DNA from: Paenibacillus sp. FSL H7-0326
GTDB lineage: Bacteria > Bacillota > Bacilli > Paenibacillales > Paenibacillaceae
Assembly (NCBI RefSeq): GCF_001955535.1
Contig: NZ_MPVN01000005.1
Span: 186,001 to 250,000, forward strand
Direction: 5' to 3'
Length of the DNA stretch: 64,000 nucleotides
Positions 34,135-42,625 of the stretch are shown here, piece by piece. The translations under genes and the position numbers were made by a program. The first letter of the stretch is position 1, and each line of letters begins with the position of its first letter. The notes below the pieces were generated by a model. It did no database searches, was not told the DNA's origin, and saw nothing but the letters and a program-made list of their open reading frames with translations.

Positions 34135-36603
34135 ATGATCATGTTTTCATTTCTGCGAACGTGTGGTTTATTGAGCCTCGTATTAGGACTCTTCTTAATT
34201 TATGTCTCCCCTTATTCTGTTACCGCAGCAGCCCGGATTACGATTGACTCGCATCAGGATGGACAGACGATCTCCCCAGGCTTGACCCAGCTCTATGGTA
34301 CGTATACCGATGTGTATGAAGTGGAACTGATTGTGAACGGCGAGATGGTAACCGATGTGCAGATGGATGATCCGGACGGTAACGACAGCGGAGATTGGTC
34401 GTATTCCCTCGATACTTCACAATGGGACGGTCCGATTGAGGTTGTCTTGAAGTCAAAGGATACCGGCACCAGATATGGGATATGGTCCTCCTTTATGTCA
34501 CTTGTCGTGGATAACCCTGCAGCACACATCCCTGAGGTTCTTGTTACAGGTCCGGCCGAACGCGCTATGCTGAAGGCCAAAGAGCGGGTCAATATTGCGG
34601 TTAACAGCAAGAACCCCATTACAACAGTTGAGCTTCGCATTGATGGTAAAGAGTGGATTCCACTTGCATCCAGCCGTGATGGATATTCCTATACCTGGGA
34701 TACACGCATGGAAGCGAAGAAGGTACACAGTCTGGAAGCTAGAGCGACCGACGCGAACGGGAATACAGGATACAGTCCGACGATTTACGCAGACACAAGG
34801 AAGATTTCAAATGCCGGGGAGTTAAACGACGCGGCGAATGATATGGAGATGGGTATAGAGAATGATGTAGATAGTGAAACAGTGAAGGACGGATCATTAC
34901 AGATGGACCTCGAATCCATTGATTCGGTTGATTCGGTCGTAGACAGTGTATATGAATCGGATTCGGTGACAGATAGTGTCTATGAACCAGACTCTTCCAC
35001 AGAGGAATTGGGGGAATTGCTGGCTGAACCTTCTCCACTCCCTGATCAGGATCGGGCGATATGGATATGGGAGACCGCGTCTTATCATCTCGTACGGAAC
35101 CCAAATTCCTGGCCTGTCTTGTCCTCGCTTGCATCCGATACAACGACCTTTAATCAGCGGCCCATCACGACATTATACTTAGGTGTTGACCAATATGATG
35201 GAGCCTCTATGCTGGAGGATTATCGCAGTGAAGTCCGGCAGTTTATTACATGGGCTCATGGAGCAGGATTTCGGGTGGAAGCTCTGATTGCCGGTGGAAC
35301 CAAGCCACCTTATTTTGGAGCCTACACAAGATACCGTACACAGGCGGTGCGGGAGTTTGAAAAAGTGCTGAATTACAATATTGCTTCTGATTCCGAAGCG
35401 CAGTTTGATGGCATCAATCTCGATACAGAGCCTTACATCCTGCCTGATTTCAAGACAGCCAAACCGTCTGTCCAGGTTCAGTATCTTGATATGCTTGCCG
35501 CACTTATGGAACGCAAGGCTGCTTCCGGCCTCACCTTCCCAGTTGGAGCAGCGATCCCAAGATGGTACGACACATCAGCCGATGCCAGCAACATTCCTTG
35601 GAATGGAGCAACCAAATGGATGTCGGAACATATTCAGGATACAGCAGATTATATCTCGATTATGAACTATCGTGATCAGGCGGAAGGAAGCGCCGGCATC
35701 ATCAATCATGCACTTGGTGAGGCTGCTTATGCGAATGCAATCGGCAAGCCGAAATCCGTCATTATCGGAGTGGAAACCAAAGACATTGCGGATGGTGGAG
35801 ACCCGGAGACGATCAGTTTCCATGAAGAAGGAAGAACCTACATGGAACAGGAGCTGGCCAAGGTCTACACTGCCTTTGAGAATGACCCTGCCTTCGGCGG
35901 CGTTGCGCTGCACCATTATTCATCACTGATTGATTTCCCTAGCAAGTGGGGACCTGGAGGATATCGATGGGCACCTCCTGCGGACAGCGGGCCGCCAACC
36001 GCTCCTGCCGGACAGGTGCAGGCTGTAACCTTTGACCATCAACGGATCGACCTCTCTTACGGGATGGCACAGGATAATACCGCCATCAACGATTATCGGA
36101 TTTATCGCAGTACAGATGCTGCATTTAGTATTGGGCCGGAGACGTATGCAGGCACAGCCAAAGGATTATCGTTCATAGACAAAGGGCTGCTGCCGGATAC
36201 GACCTACTACTATCAAGTGACAGCTGTCGATATTCAGGGCAATGAAGGTCCGGCGAGCAGCATCGGCTCTGCGACCACTGGCTCTTCCACACTCAAGCCT
36301 ATGGTCATCCGTGATATGAACATCGAATTTACTGGCGGAAAAGCAGCCGTCTCCTTCAGTGTCATCGACCGCGAAACTGGAGAACCGGTGCCTGCCAAGG
36401 TCAGCGGCAGATTCACACGCATGGCAGGCAAGTATGTTACCGCCGCTACGGATGCGAACGGACTTTTTCAAGCGGTGTCTGAGAGCATTACCGCCGCTGA
36501 CGGCGAGATCAGCTTCGAGCCCCGCCGCATGATGGCATCCGGATATTACTGGGCAGGCGCGTACGATGAACTGCCTTATCTAAGTGTCACATGGGGACCG
36601 TAA
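34135..36603 (+). CDS. Secreted multidomain protein with TIM-barrel-like glycosidase domain and FN3 domain
   Basis: This 822-residue protein has a signal peptide (to about 33, ending VTAAA), two Ig-like beta domains (about 34-130 and 133-220), an Asp/Ser/Glu-rich spacer with repeated DSV and DSVYE units (about 240-300), a barrel domain (305-620), a fibronectin type III domain (about 650-735) and a beta-rich C-terminus. In the barrel FDGINLDTEPYIL (about 424-436) resembles the strand-4 acid site of GH18-like or cell-wall glycosidases, but which residues are catalytic is unknown. AAGG lies seven bases upstream of ATG 34135. No similar protein has a set function that I can name. Confidence 0.75.
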   Translation: MIMFSFLRTCGLLSLVLGLFLIYVSPYSVTAAARITIDSHQDGQTISPGLTQLYGTYTDVYEVELIVNGEMVTDVQMDDPDGNDSGDWSYSLDTSQWDGPIEVVLKSKDTGTRYGIWSSFMSLVVDNPAAHIPEVLVTGPAERAMLKAKERVNIAVNSKNPITTVELRIDGKEWIPLASSRDGYSYTWDTRMEAKKVHSLEARATDANGNTGYSPTIYADTRKISNAGELNDAANDMEMGIENDVDSETVKDGSLQMDLESIDSVDSVVDSVYESDSVTDSVYEPDSSTEELGELLAEPSPLPDQDRAIWIWETASYHLVRNPNSWPVLSSLASDTTTFNQRPITTLYLGVDQYDGASMLEDYRSEVRQFITWAHGAGFRVEALIAGGTKPPYFGAYTRYRTQAVREFEKVLNYNIASDSEAQFDGINLDTEPYILPDFKTAKPSVQVQYLDMLAALMERKAASGLTFPVGAAIPRWYDTSADASNIPWNGATKWMSEHIQDTADYISIMNYRDQAEGSAGIINHALGEAAYANAIGKPKSVIIGVETKDIADGGDPETISFHEEGRTYMEQELAKVYTAFENDPAFGGVALHHYSSLIDFPSKWGPGGYRWAPPADSGPPTAPAGQVQAVTFDHQRIDLSYGMAQDNTAINDYRIYRSTDAAFSIGPETYAGTAKGLSFIDKGLLPDTTYYYQVTAVDIQGNEGPASSIGSATTGSSTLKPMVIRDMNIEFTGGKAAVSFSVIDRETGEPVPAKVSGRFTRMAGKYVTAATDANGLFQAVSESITAADGEISFEPRRMMASGYYWAGAYDELPYLSVTWGP

Positions 36604-36633
36604 ATCGGTGAAATGAGAAGAAGGCAGAGCGAC

Positions 36634-37368
36634 CTATGTGAACAGCCATCTCAGTGCTTCGGGAAAGTGCTTGGCAAAAAACATAGCATCATGTGTTCCG
36701 CCTTCTTCGACCGTGAACTTTAGCCGATCCTCGGGAAAGCCATTGTCAATCAGTGCTCTGTAGGCTTCATGTGTATTCTCTACCATATTTCGCTGGATAC
36801 TTTCTTTATATACACCTTCCAGGCTGCCTACAGACATATACAGCTTCTGATCACATGAGGGCACTTCCGTATTCTGAATAAAGGCCAGCATCCCCTCGTA
36901 CCACATCGAGGCAGATATGGCACCGATTCTTCCGAACAGATCCGGGCGCTGATATGCCGCATAGATCGAGATCATCCCGCCCAGAGAGGCTCCTGCCATT
37001 GCTGTATTCTCTGGACCGGAAAGGGTGCGGTAAGTCTGGTCCATATGCGGCTTCAGCACGTCCGCAACGTACGATATATACTCCTCCCCCATGCCACCAA
37101 AACCCGCTGACCTTCCATTTAATGACGGAGCAGGCCATGGAGTATACTCATCATTGCGATGAATAGGTACGATACCCACAAATATGATCTCGGGAAGCTC
37201 CTTGATCCGAAGCTTGTGTTCTAGCAGATTCAAGCAATCTCGTACCAATGTCATTCCGTCCTGTATATAAACAACGGGAAATCGTGCAGCACCTTGATGA
37301 TAGGATGGAGGCAAATATATGTGCACGTCCCTCCCTCCTATTTTTTCTTGCTTAAAGGTTTCTCTCAT
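36634..37368 (-). CDS. Alpha/beta-hydrolase esterase (esterase D/Fes-like)
   Basis: This 244-residue protein of the esterase D/enterochelin-esterase-like family has the nucleophile elbow GASLGG (Ser in AMAGASLGGMISIYAAY, about 125), N-terminal HIYLPPSYHQ and VYIQDGMTL, and a C-terminal EEGGTHDAMFF with the catalytic His. No signal peptide. Substrate is unknown; relatives act on siderophore esters, feruloyl esters or S-formylglutathione. Confidence 0.87.
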   Translation of the reverse strand: MRETFKQEKIGGRDVHIYLPPSYHQGAARFPVVYIQDGMTLVRDCLNLLEHKLRIKELPEIIFVGIVPIHRNDEYTPWPAPSLNGRSAGFGGMGEEYISYVADVLKPHMDQTYRTLSGPENTAMAGASLGGMISIYAAYQRPDLFGRIGAISASMWYEGMLAFIQNTEVPSCDQKLYMSVGSLEGVYKESIQRNMVENTHEAYRALIDNGFPEDRLKFTVEEGGTHDAMFFAKHFPEALRWLFT

Positions 37369-37656
37369 CTGTCTCTATTCTCCTCGCTATCTTAGAACAG
37401 GGTATTATGGAAGTCATCATCCCTAATTTTATTAACATAAGGCAGCAACATCCATGGACTATGTACGGAAGAGTATAGGGATAGGAGCTAAGCACCAGTA
37501 TTGAGGACATTGCAACCTTCATCGGATTGACTTCGTCTAATAACTTGTCAACCGCTGGACCAATCGCGCCGCTTCATGGTGACCACCACCGTAGCTTGCG
37601 TTGTTCTTACGGCTGAAGTGACACTTACATCAAGACGAAGGAGAGATCAAGATCGA

Positions 37657-38745
37657 ATGAACAAGAAAATGAAAACCGGCGCAGCAGCACTCGCACTGAC
37701 CGCAGCCCTAAGCAGTGGATATGTGTACGCTAACGGCAACACCGACGCCCCTGTATCTGTCTCCACCACAGCGGCAGGCAAGGTGAGTATTACAGTCAAC
37801 GGTCATGCCATTGATGCAGGATTTATACTGCCTGATGCCGAGCATCCAATGATTCCTGTGCGTTCCCTTGCAGAGGCGCTTGGCATGGAGCTCACATGGG
37901 TGAAGGATAGCAAGACAGCGGAACTAACAAAAGGCAATGTATGGACTGCCATACCGACAGGTAAAGATCAATATAATGTGAATCGCATGTACGTGGAGCT
38001 TGGGCAAGCACCTGTCATTGTAGAGGGTACACAATACGTTCCGCTAAACTTTGCAAGTGAAGTACTGCATGCCAATGTGAAGACGGAAGGAGCCTCAGTA
38101 ACGATTACGACAGAAGAAGTACAGGAATTTGCCACATCGGTTGGTGTTGTTACTTATGCTGATGATTCCAGAGTCCACATTAACGGAGTCGGCCCAGAGA
38201 GCTTAATCCTGAATGCAATTGACGATACGGAATACCTGTTAGCGGATGGCACTAGCCTGGATATCACCGATCTAAAAGTCGGGGATCAAGTGGTAGCACA
38301 GCATTCCATGGTAATGGCACTCAGCATGCCGCCTCAATCTGCTGTGTACAAAATCACCGTCACAGAGCAGGCTCAAGAGAACCTTCACAGCGTTGAAGGG
38401 ACCATCGGTGATATTCGTGTAACAGACGAAGGTGACCGCAGCCTCCTCATCCAGAGCGGAATGCTTCCAGCAAACCCGCAGTCTGAAATCGTACTGCAGA
38501 TTAATGAGGATACTCAGGTCGTGAATACCAAAGGCGAGAAGGTTGATCCGGCATCCATTACGGACGAGGATTATGTCATCGGCTTCCACAATGGTGTTCT
38601 GACTCGCAGCCTGCCTCCAATCGGCAATGCAATCAAGATCGTTGTTGATTCGGTAGACGTCAGTCAGTCCCCTGAAGAGTCAGCTGAAGCACCAGCAGAA
38701 GCTGAAGATTCGACAGAGACAATCAAGCCATTCCCAGCTGAATAA
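37657..38745 (+). CDS. Copper amine oxidase N-terminal domain protein, secreted
   Basis: This 362-residue secreted protein has a signal peptide (MKTGAAALALTAALSSGYVYA) and a copper-amine-oxidase N-terminal-like domain (about 40-140: VTVNGHAI, PMIPVRSLAEALGMELTW, QYVPLNFASEVL). The rest (150-340) has beta-strand repeats with IHINGV and LDITDLKVGDQVV, followed by an acidic C-terminal tail (EESAEAPAEAEDS). This is a common Paenibacillus cell-surface protein type and has no oxidase activity itself. Start 37657: AAGGAGAG lies about 11 bases ahead. Confidence 0.85.
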   Translation: MNKKMKTGAAALALTAALSSGYVYANGNTDAPVSVSTTAAGKVSITVNGHAIDAGFILPDAEHPMIPVRSLAEALGMELTWVKDSKTAELTKGNVWTAIPTGKDQYNVNRMYVELGQAPVIVEGTQYVPLNFASEVLHANVKTEGASVTITTEEVQEFATSVGVVTYADDSRVHINGVGPESLILNAIDDTEYLLADGTSLDITDLKVGDQVVAQHSMVMALSMPPQSAVYKITVTEQAQENLHSVEGTIGDIRVTDEGDRSLLIQSGMLPANPQSEIVLQINEDTQVVNTKGEKVDPASITDEDYVIGFHNGVLTRSLPPIGNAIKIVVDSVDVSQSPEESAEAPAEAEDSTETIKPFPAE

Positions 38746-38771
38746 CGTATAAAACAGACGTAGATGACAAA

Positions 38772-38807
38772 AAGAAGCAGGAGATCTTCATGGATCTCCT
38801 GCTTCTT
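38772..38807. terminator. Bidirectional terminator
   Basis: AAGAAGCAGGAGATC and its reverse complement around a six-base loop, between the surface-protein gene and the GH3 gene. Confidence 0.75.
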
Positions 38808-38837
38808 GTCATGTTCAAAATCTCTTCGCAATAATTA

Positions 38838-41129
38838 TTAACTGAGCTTACCGGCAAATCTTCTCTCATGAACACGAGTAATGAGCTCATCCATCACATC
38901 ATCCGGAGTTCGTTCCGTCAACCAATTCTGTCCATACATTTGAAGAATTTTTATCGCAGGAGCATCTCCCCAGAAGCCGACAAAGACCTCGTCCAGATAA
39001 ATTTGTTCCGTAACGTGCTGATTCATCTCTTCCAACGTTTCTTCAAATACGGCCTTCGCAATTGGATCACTGACCCATTCACTGATCAGACTGAATTTAT
39101 GAAGCTTAATCTCCTCCACTTCAAATTCACAATAGAGACGCTCTGTCATTCTTAGATCACGAGACGTGCTGCCAAGTGAGATCTTGAAATAACCACTCTC
39201 TGCTATCCAGCGGCCATGCTTGGTATTATAGTATGCAAAGTCCCTTTCCTCCAGAGTAAAGACAATCTTCTGTTTCCCTCCCGGAGCAAGCTCAATTTTC
39301 GCGAAAGCTTTTAATTCCTTGTCAGGCCGTACGAAGTTGCACTCCTCATCATGTACATACAATTGAACGACTTCTTTACCTGTCCGATCACCTGTATTTT
39401 CTATTTGTATTGATACGGTGACACCTTCATCATGCTGAGTTACTTCTAGATCGGTATAGGTAAACGTGGTGTAAGATAAACCGTGGCCGAACGGAAATGC
39501 CGGTGCTAGTTCCTTACTGTCATAATATCTATATCCAACAAATATCCCTTCACGATAGTACAGCTTGCCATTTTCTCCGCGAATCCGCATATGAGCAGGA
39601 TTATCAGACAATTTAACCGGGAATGTCTCTGACAGCTTACCAGATGGGTTGGTAAGACCGAACAATATTTCTGCTATGGCTCTGCCCATACCCTGACCTG
39701 TTAACCAAGAATGAATCACACCAGGCACATGCTCTACCCAAGGATGCATGGACAGTGCAGTACCGCTGCTGGTCACCACCACACATTTCGGCTGAACGGC
39801 TGCTACCGCTTGAATGAGCGCAACTTGATGATCTGGAAGTTTAATATCTTTTAAGTCATGCATTTCTGACTCCGCATACTCCGGTTGGCCGACGAACAGA
39901 ATAGCCACATCAGACTTCGCCGCGATGGACACACTTTCTCGAATCATCGCCTCATTAATGGAGTCATCTTCTGGATAACCATCAGCATAGCTCAGATTCG
40001 TTGATGCTCCCGCAAGCTCCTTCATTTCTTCCCATGGAATATCGACCTGTGTAGGTGTTACCTTCGCACTTCCTGCGCCTTGGATTCTCGGCGTCTTCGC
40101 AAATCGTCCGATGATGGCAATCGAACGATCGGTATTCGGCTGCAGCGGAAGAATACGGCCCTCATTCTTTAACAGCACGATGCTCTCTGCCGCAGCTCTT
40201 CTCGCAAGTGCATGATAGTCCGGCTTGGAGCCTGCAGCAGGACCCGACTCTTCATTACCGGTCACTCGCTCTACGAGCTTAAGGATACGGGCAACGCTTT
40301 TATCGAGCTGCTCCTCCTTGAGGGTACCGTTGTTAACGGCTTCTACAATCAGCTTCATATTGTAATGAGCAGGCCCTGGCATTTCCAAGTCAAGTCCGGC
40401 TTTGAGTCCGCGAATACGGTCATTCACAGCTGTCCAATCTGACAATACGACCCCTTCGTAGCCCCATTCCTCTCTCAGAATGTCGTTCAACAAATACTCG
40501 TTCTCACTTGTATAAGATCCATTGAGCAAGTTATAAGAGCACATGATAGTCCATGGATCTGCTTTTTTAACAATCCGTTCAAACGCACTTAAATAGATTT
40601 CGCGTAGCGTGCGCTCATCAATCTCCGAGCTTGTCACCATCTTCTCGTACTCCTGATTGTTGCCGGCAAAATGCTTGAGGGAAGCACCTACCCCCTCACT
40701 TTGGAGTCCATTAATGAAGGCTGCACCAAGCTCACCTGTGAGGAAAGGGTCCTCCGAATAGTATTCAAAGTTTCTTCCCCCAAGCGGAGTTCGCTTCATG
40801 TTGACCCCTGGTCCGAGCAGGAGCTCAACTCCCATCTCCTTGGATTCACGACCGAGCGCAATCCCGATTTCGCCCAGCAGTTCCGTGTTCCAAGACGAGC
40901 CAATGGCTGAGCCGGTAGGATAGCAGGTTGCCGGAACATTTTCCGTTGTGATGCCCATTTCTTCATCACTATTCGTTTTGCGGATACCATTGGTTCCATC
41001 ATACATATGAATGGGAGGAATATTTAGCCGTTCGATTCCTTTGGTCATCCACATGTTTAGCCCTGCAGTGAGAGCTGCCTTTTCCGTCAGTGTCATTTCA
41101 TCTAGTGTTGCTTCAATTGACTTATTCAT
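38838..41129 (-). CDS. Glycoside hydrolase family 3 beta-glucosidase
   Basis: This 763-residue intracellular GH3 enzyme has an N-terminal (beta/alpha)8 domain with nucleophile Asp in GVVLSDWTAV (about 232), the substrate-binding KHFAGNNQE (about 160), then the alpha/beta sandwich and a C-terminal FN3-like domain (about 560-640: TGKEVVQLYV). No signal peptide. Follows the PTS IIC gene by 41 bases and is likely one operon with it, so it may act on sugars brought in by that transporter; that it cleaves phosphorylated or unphosphorylated beta-glucosides is unknown. Confidence 0.92.
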   Translation of the reverse strand: MNKSIEATLDEMTLTEKAALTAGLNMWMTKGIERLNIPPIHMYDGTNGIRKTNSDEEMGITTENVPATCYPTGSAIGSSWNTELLGEIGIALGRESKEMGVELLLGPGVNMKRTPLGGRNFEYYSEDPFLTGELGAAFINGLQSEGVGASLKHFAGNNQEYEKMVTSSEIDERTLREIYLSAFERIVKKADPWTIMCSYNLLNGSYTSENEYLLNDILREEWGYEGVVLSDWTAVNDRIRGLKAGLDLEMPGPAHYNMKLIVEAVNNGTLKEEQLDKSVARILKLVERVTGNEESGPAAGSKPDYHALARRAAAESIVLLKNEGRILPLQPNTDRSIAIIGRFAKTPRIQGAGSAKVTPTQVDIPWEEMKELAGASTNLSYADGYPEDDSINEAMIRESVSIAAKSDVAILFVGQPEYAESEMHDLKDIKLPDHQVALIQAVAAVQPKCVVVTSSGTALSMHPWVEHVPGVIHSWLTGQGMGRAIAEILFGLTNPSGKLSETFPVKLSDNPAHMRIRGENGKLYYREGIFVGYRYYDSKELAPAFPFGHGLSYTTFTYTDLEVTQHDEGVTVSIQIENTGDRTGKEVVQLYVHDEECNFVRPDKELKAFAKIELAPGGKQKIVFTLEERDFAYYNTKHGRWIAESGYFKISLGSTSRDLRMTERLYCEFEVEEIKLHKFSLISEWVSDPIAKAVFEETLEEMNQHVTEQIYLDEVFVGFWGDAPAIKILQMYGQNWLTERTPDDVMDELITRVHERRFAGKLS

Positions 41130-41170
41130 CTTTAACCATCCTTTATATAACTATCCTTTACTAGCGATAT

Positions 41171-42409
41171 TTAATTCGATGCTTGTTCTTGTTCTTTCTT
41201 CAATTCCTGTGCATCGTACAGCTTGAAGAACGGAAACCATACGATAAATACAATGGCCAACACGACAGCGAGCAGCACGAGCCCATTCAAACCAGACATA
41301 ATGTATGTCGATAATCCAATCGGTGTATACCATAGCTGGAATATTTGACTTGGGATGCGGGCAAGTCCCATATCGAGCGCCAAATATACAATGACAGGCG
41401 TGATGAGTCCATTAATCCACATTGGCACCATTAAGAGCGGATTAAATGCAATCGGCGCTCCGTAGACCACGGGTTCGTTAATATTAAATAAGGAAGGAAT
41501 AATCGTCGCCTTACCGACTGATTTCAGCTTCTTCGACTTAGCGAGCAGGAACCAGATGACCAGCGGCAGCGTCGCCCCCATCCCTCCAATACCAAGCCAG
41601 CCGGAAAAGAAGGTCTCAAAGGTGTTAATATTGACTGGATCTTGTCCTTGCGCCACCAATGCAGCATTCTCCTCGATGGCAGGAATCCATATGGCATACC
41701 AGATCGGAGTCATCACCCATGGACTGACACCAAAGGAATACAGCACGACACCAATAAAATTAAACAGTACAAAACCTAGCAGACTTTGTCCCACTGCGTT
41801 GATTGGCTCGAACACGCTTACAATGAGTGCAAAAATATCAAATTGAAGCTGATATACAAGCACCCAGCCTGTGACAAGAACAACGGCAATCGGAACAAGG
41901 AAATCAAACCAGTCCATAATGAATTCCGGAAGCGTAGAGCCTTTCTTAAAGAAAGAAAATTTATTGCAGACATTCATAATGACAGCTACAAAGACACCTA
42001 CCAGAAGTGCAGTAATCATACCTGATGGACCAAAGCGCTCAAGAATGAACTGGATGGTTCCATCTTCGTTTATCGTCGGGCCTAGCAGCATGACAAACAA
42101 AGATACCCCGGTCATACCTGCAAGCAGTTTTACTTTGTGGCGTTCTTTTTTCTCCATCACCACATAGGGCGTTAGAAATGCAATAAATAAACCTAACAGT
42201 CCGAAGCTAAACGTCGTAATTGGTGTTAGGTCCGGCATGCCCGGTATGAAGTCCTGTAAGATCGAAATCAGTGTAATAATGGAACCGATGAATATCATCG
42301 GTATGGCAACCATGATGGCTTCCTGAATAGATGCAACCCAGATATTATTTGTAAACGCCTCCAATCTAGGCGCAAAGGATTCTGTCATCCATTTCATGAA
42401 ACGCTTCAT
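41171..42409 (-). CDS. PTS sugar transporter subunit IIC, lactose/cellobiose type
   Basis: This 412-residue membrane protein has about ten helices and is of the EIIC lactose/cellobiose family: ERHKVKLLAGMTGVSLFVMLLGPT, FINEPVVYGAPIAFNPLLMVP and GLSTYIMSGLNGLVLL are its typical segments. It is the membrane channel for a beta-glucoside. No EIIA or EIIB gene is in the window, so the IIC must use partners made elsewhere. It is followed by the GH3 gene. A CRE-like site lies 60 bases upstream. Confidence 0.9.
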   Translation of the reverse strand: MKRFMKWMTESFAPRLEAFTNNIWVASIQEAIMVAIPMIFIGSIITLISILQDFIPGMPDLTPITTFSFGLLGLFIAFLTPYVVMEKKERHKVKLLAGMTGVSLFVMLLGPTINEDGTIQFILERFGPSGMITALLVGVFVAVIMNVCNKFSFFKKGSTLPEFIMDWFDFLVPIAVVLVTGWVLVYQLQFDIFALIVSVFEPINAVGQSLLGFVLFNFIGVVLYSFGVSPWVMTPIWYAIWIPAIEENAALVAQGQDPVNINTFETFFSGWLGIGGMGATLPLVIWFLLAKSKKLKSVGKATIIPSLFNINEPVVYGAPIAFNPLLMVPMWINGLITPVIVYLALDMGLARIPSQIFQLWYTPIGLSTYIMSGLNGLVLLAVVLAIVFIVWFPFFKLYDAQELKKEQEQASN

Positions 42410-42470
42410 CTGTACTCCCCCTCGTCTCTCCTTGGTGTTTCGTATTTCATATCTATAGTATATTTTTTGC

Positions 42471-42484
42471 TGTTAACGCTTTCT
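42471..42484 (-). promoter_or_regulatory. Possible CRE (CcpA binding site)
   Basis: On the minus strand AGAAAGCGTTAACA matches the CRE consensus TGWAANCGNTNWCA except for the first base. It lies 62 bases before the PTS IIC start and would put the operon under carbon catabolite control. Confidence 0.6.
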
Positions 42485-42574
42485 TGTTATAACTTGCCGT
42501 GTCACGGGTTGTTTTTTGCCTACTTCTTTATCTTCTTACTATCTTTTCTTTCCCTCTCTAAAATAAACAACAAA

Positions 42575-42605
42575 AAACACCCCTCGAACTAAAAGAGGGA
42601 TGTTT
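42575..42605 (-). terminator. Intrinsic terminator of the AraC-GH39 gene
   Basis: AAACATCCCTC pairs with GAGGGGTGTTT on the minus strand and is followed by a short T run, 20 bases after the stop at 42626. Confidence 0.65.
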
Positions 42606-42625
42606 CGAAAATAAAATTCATTATT

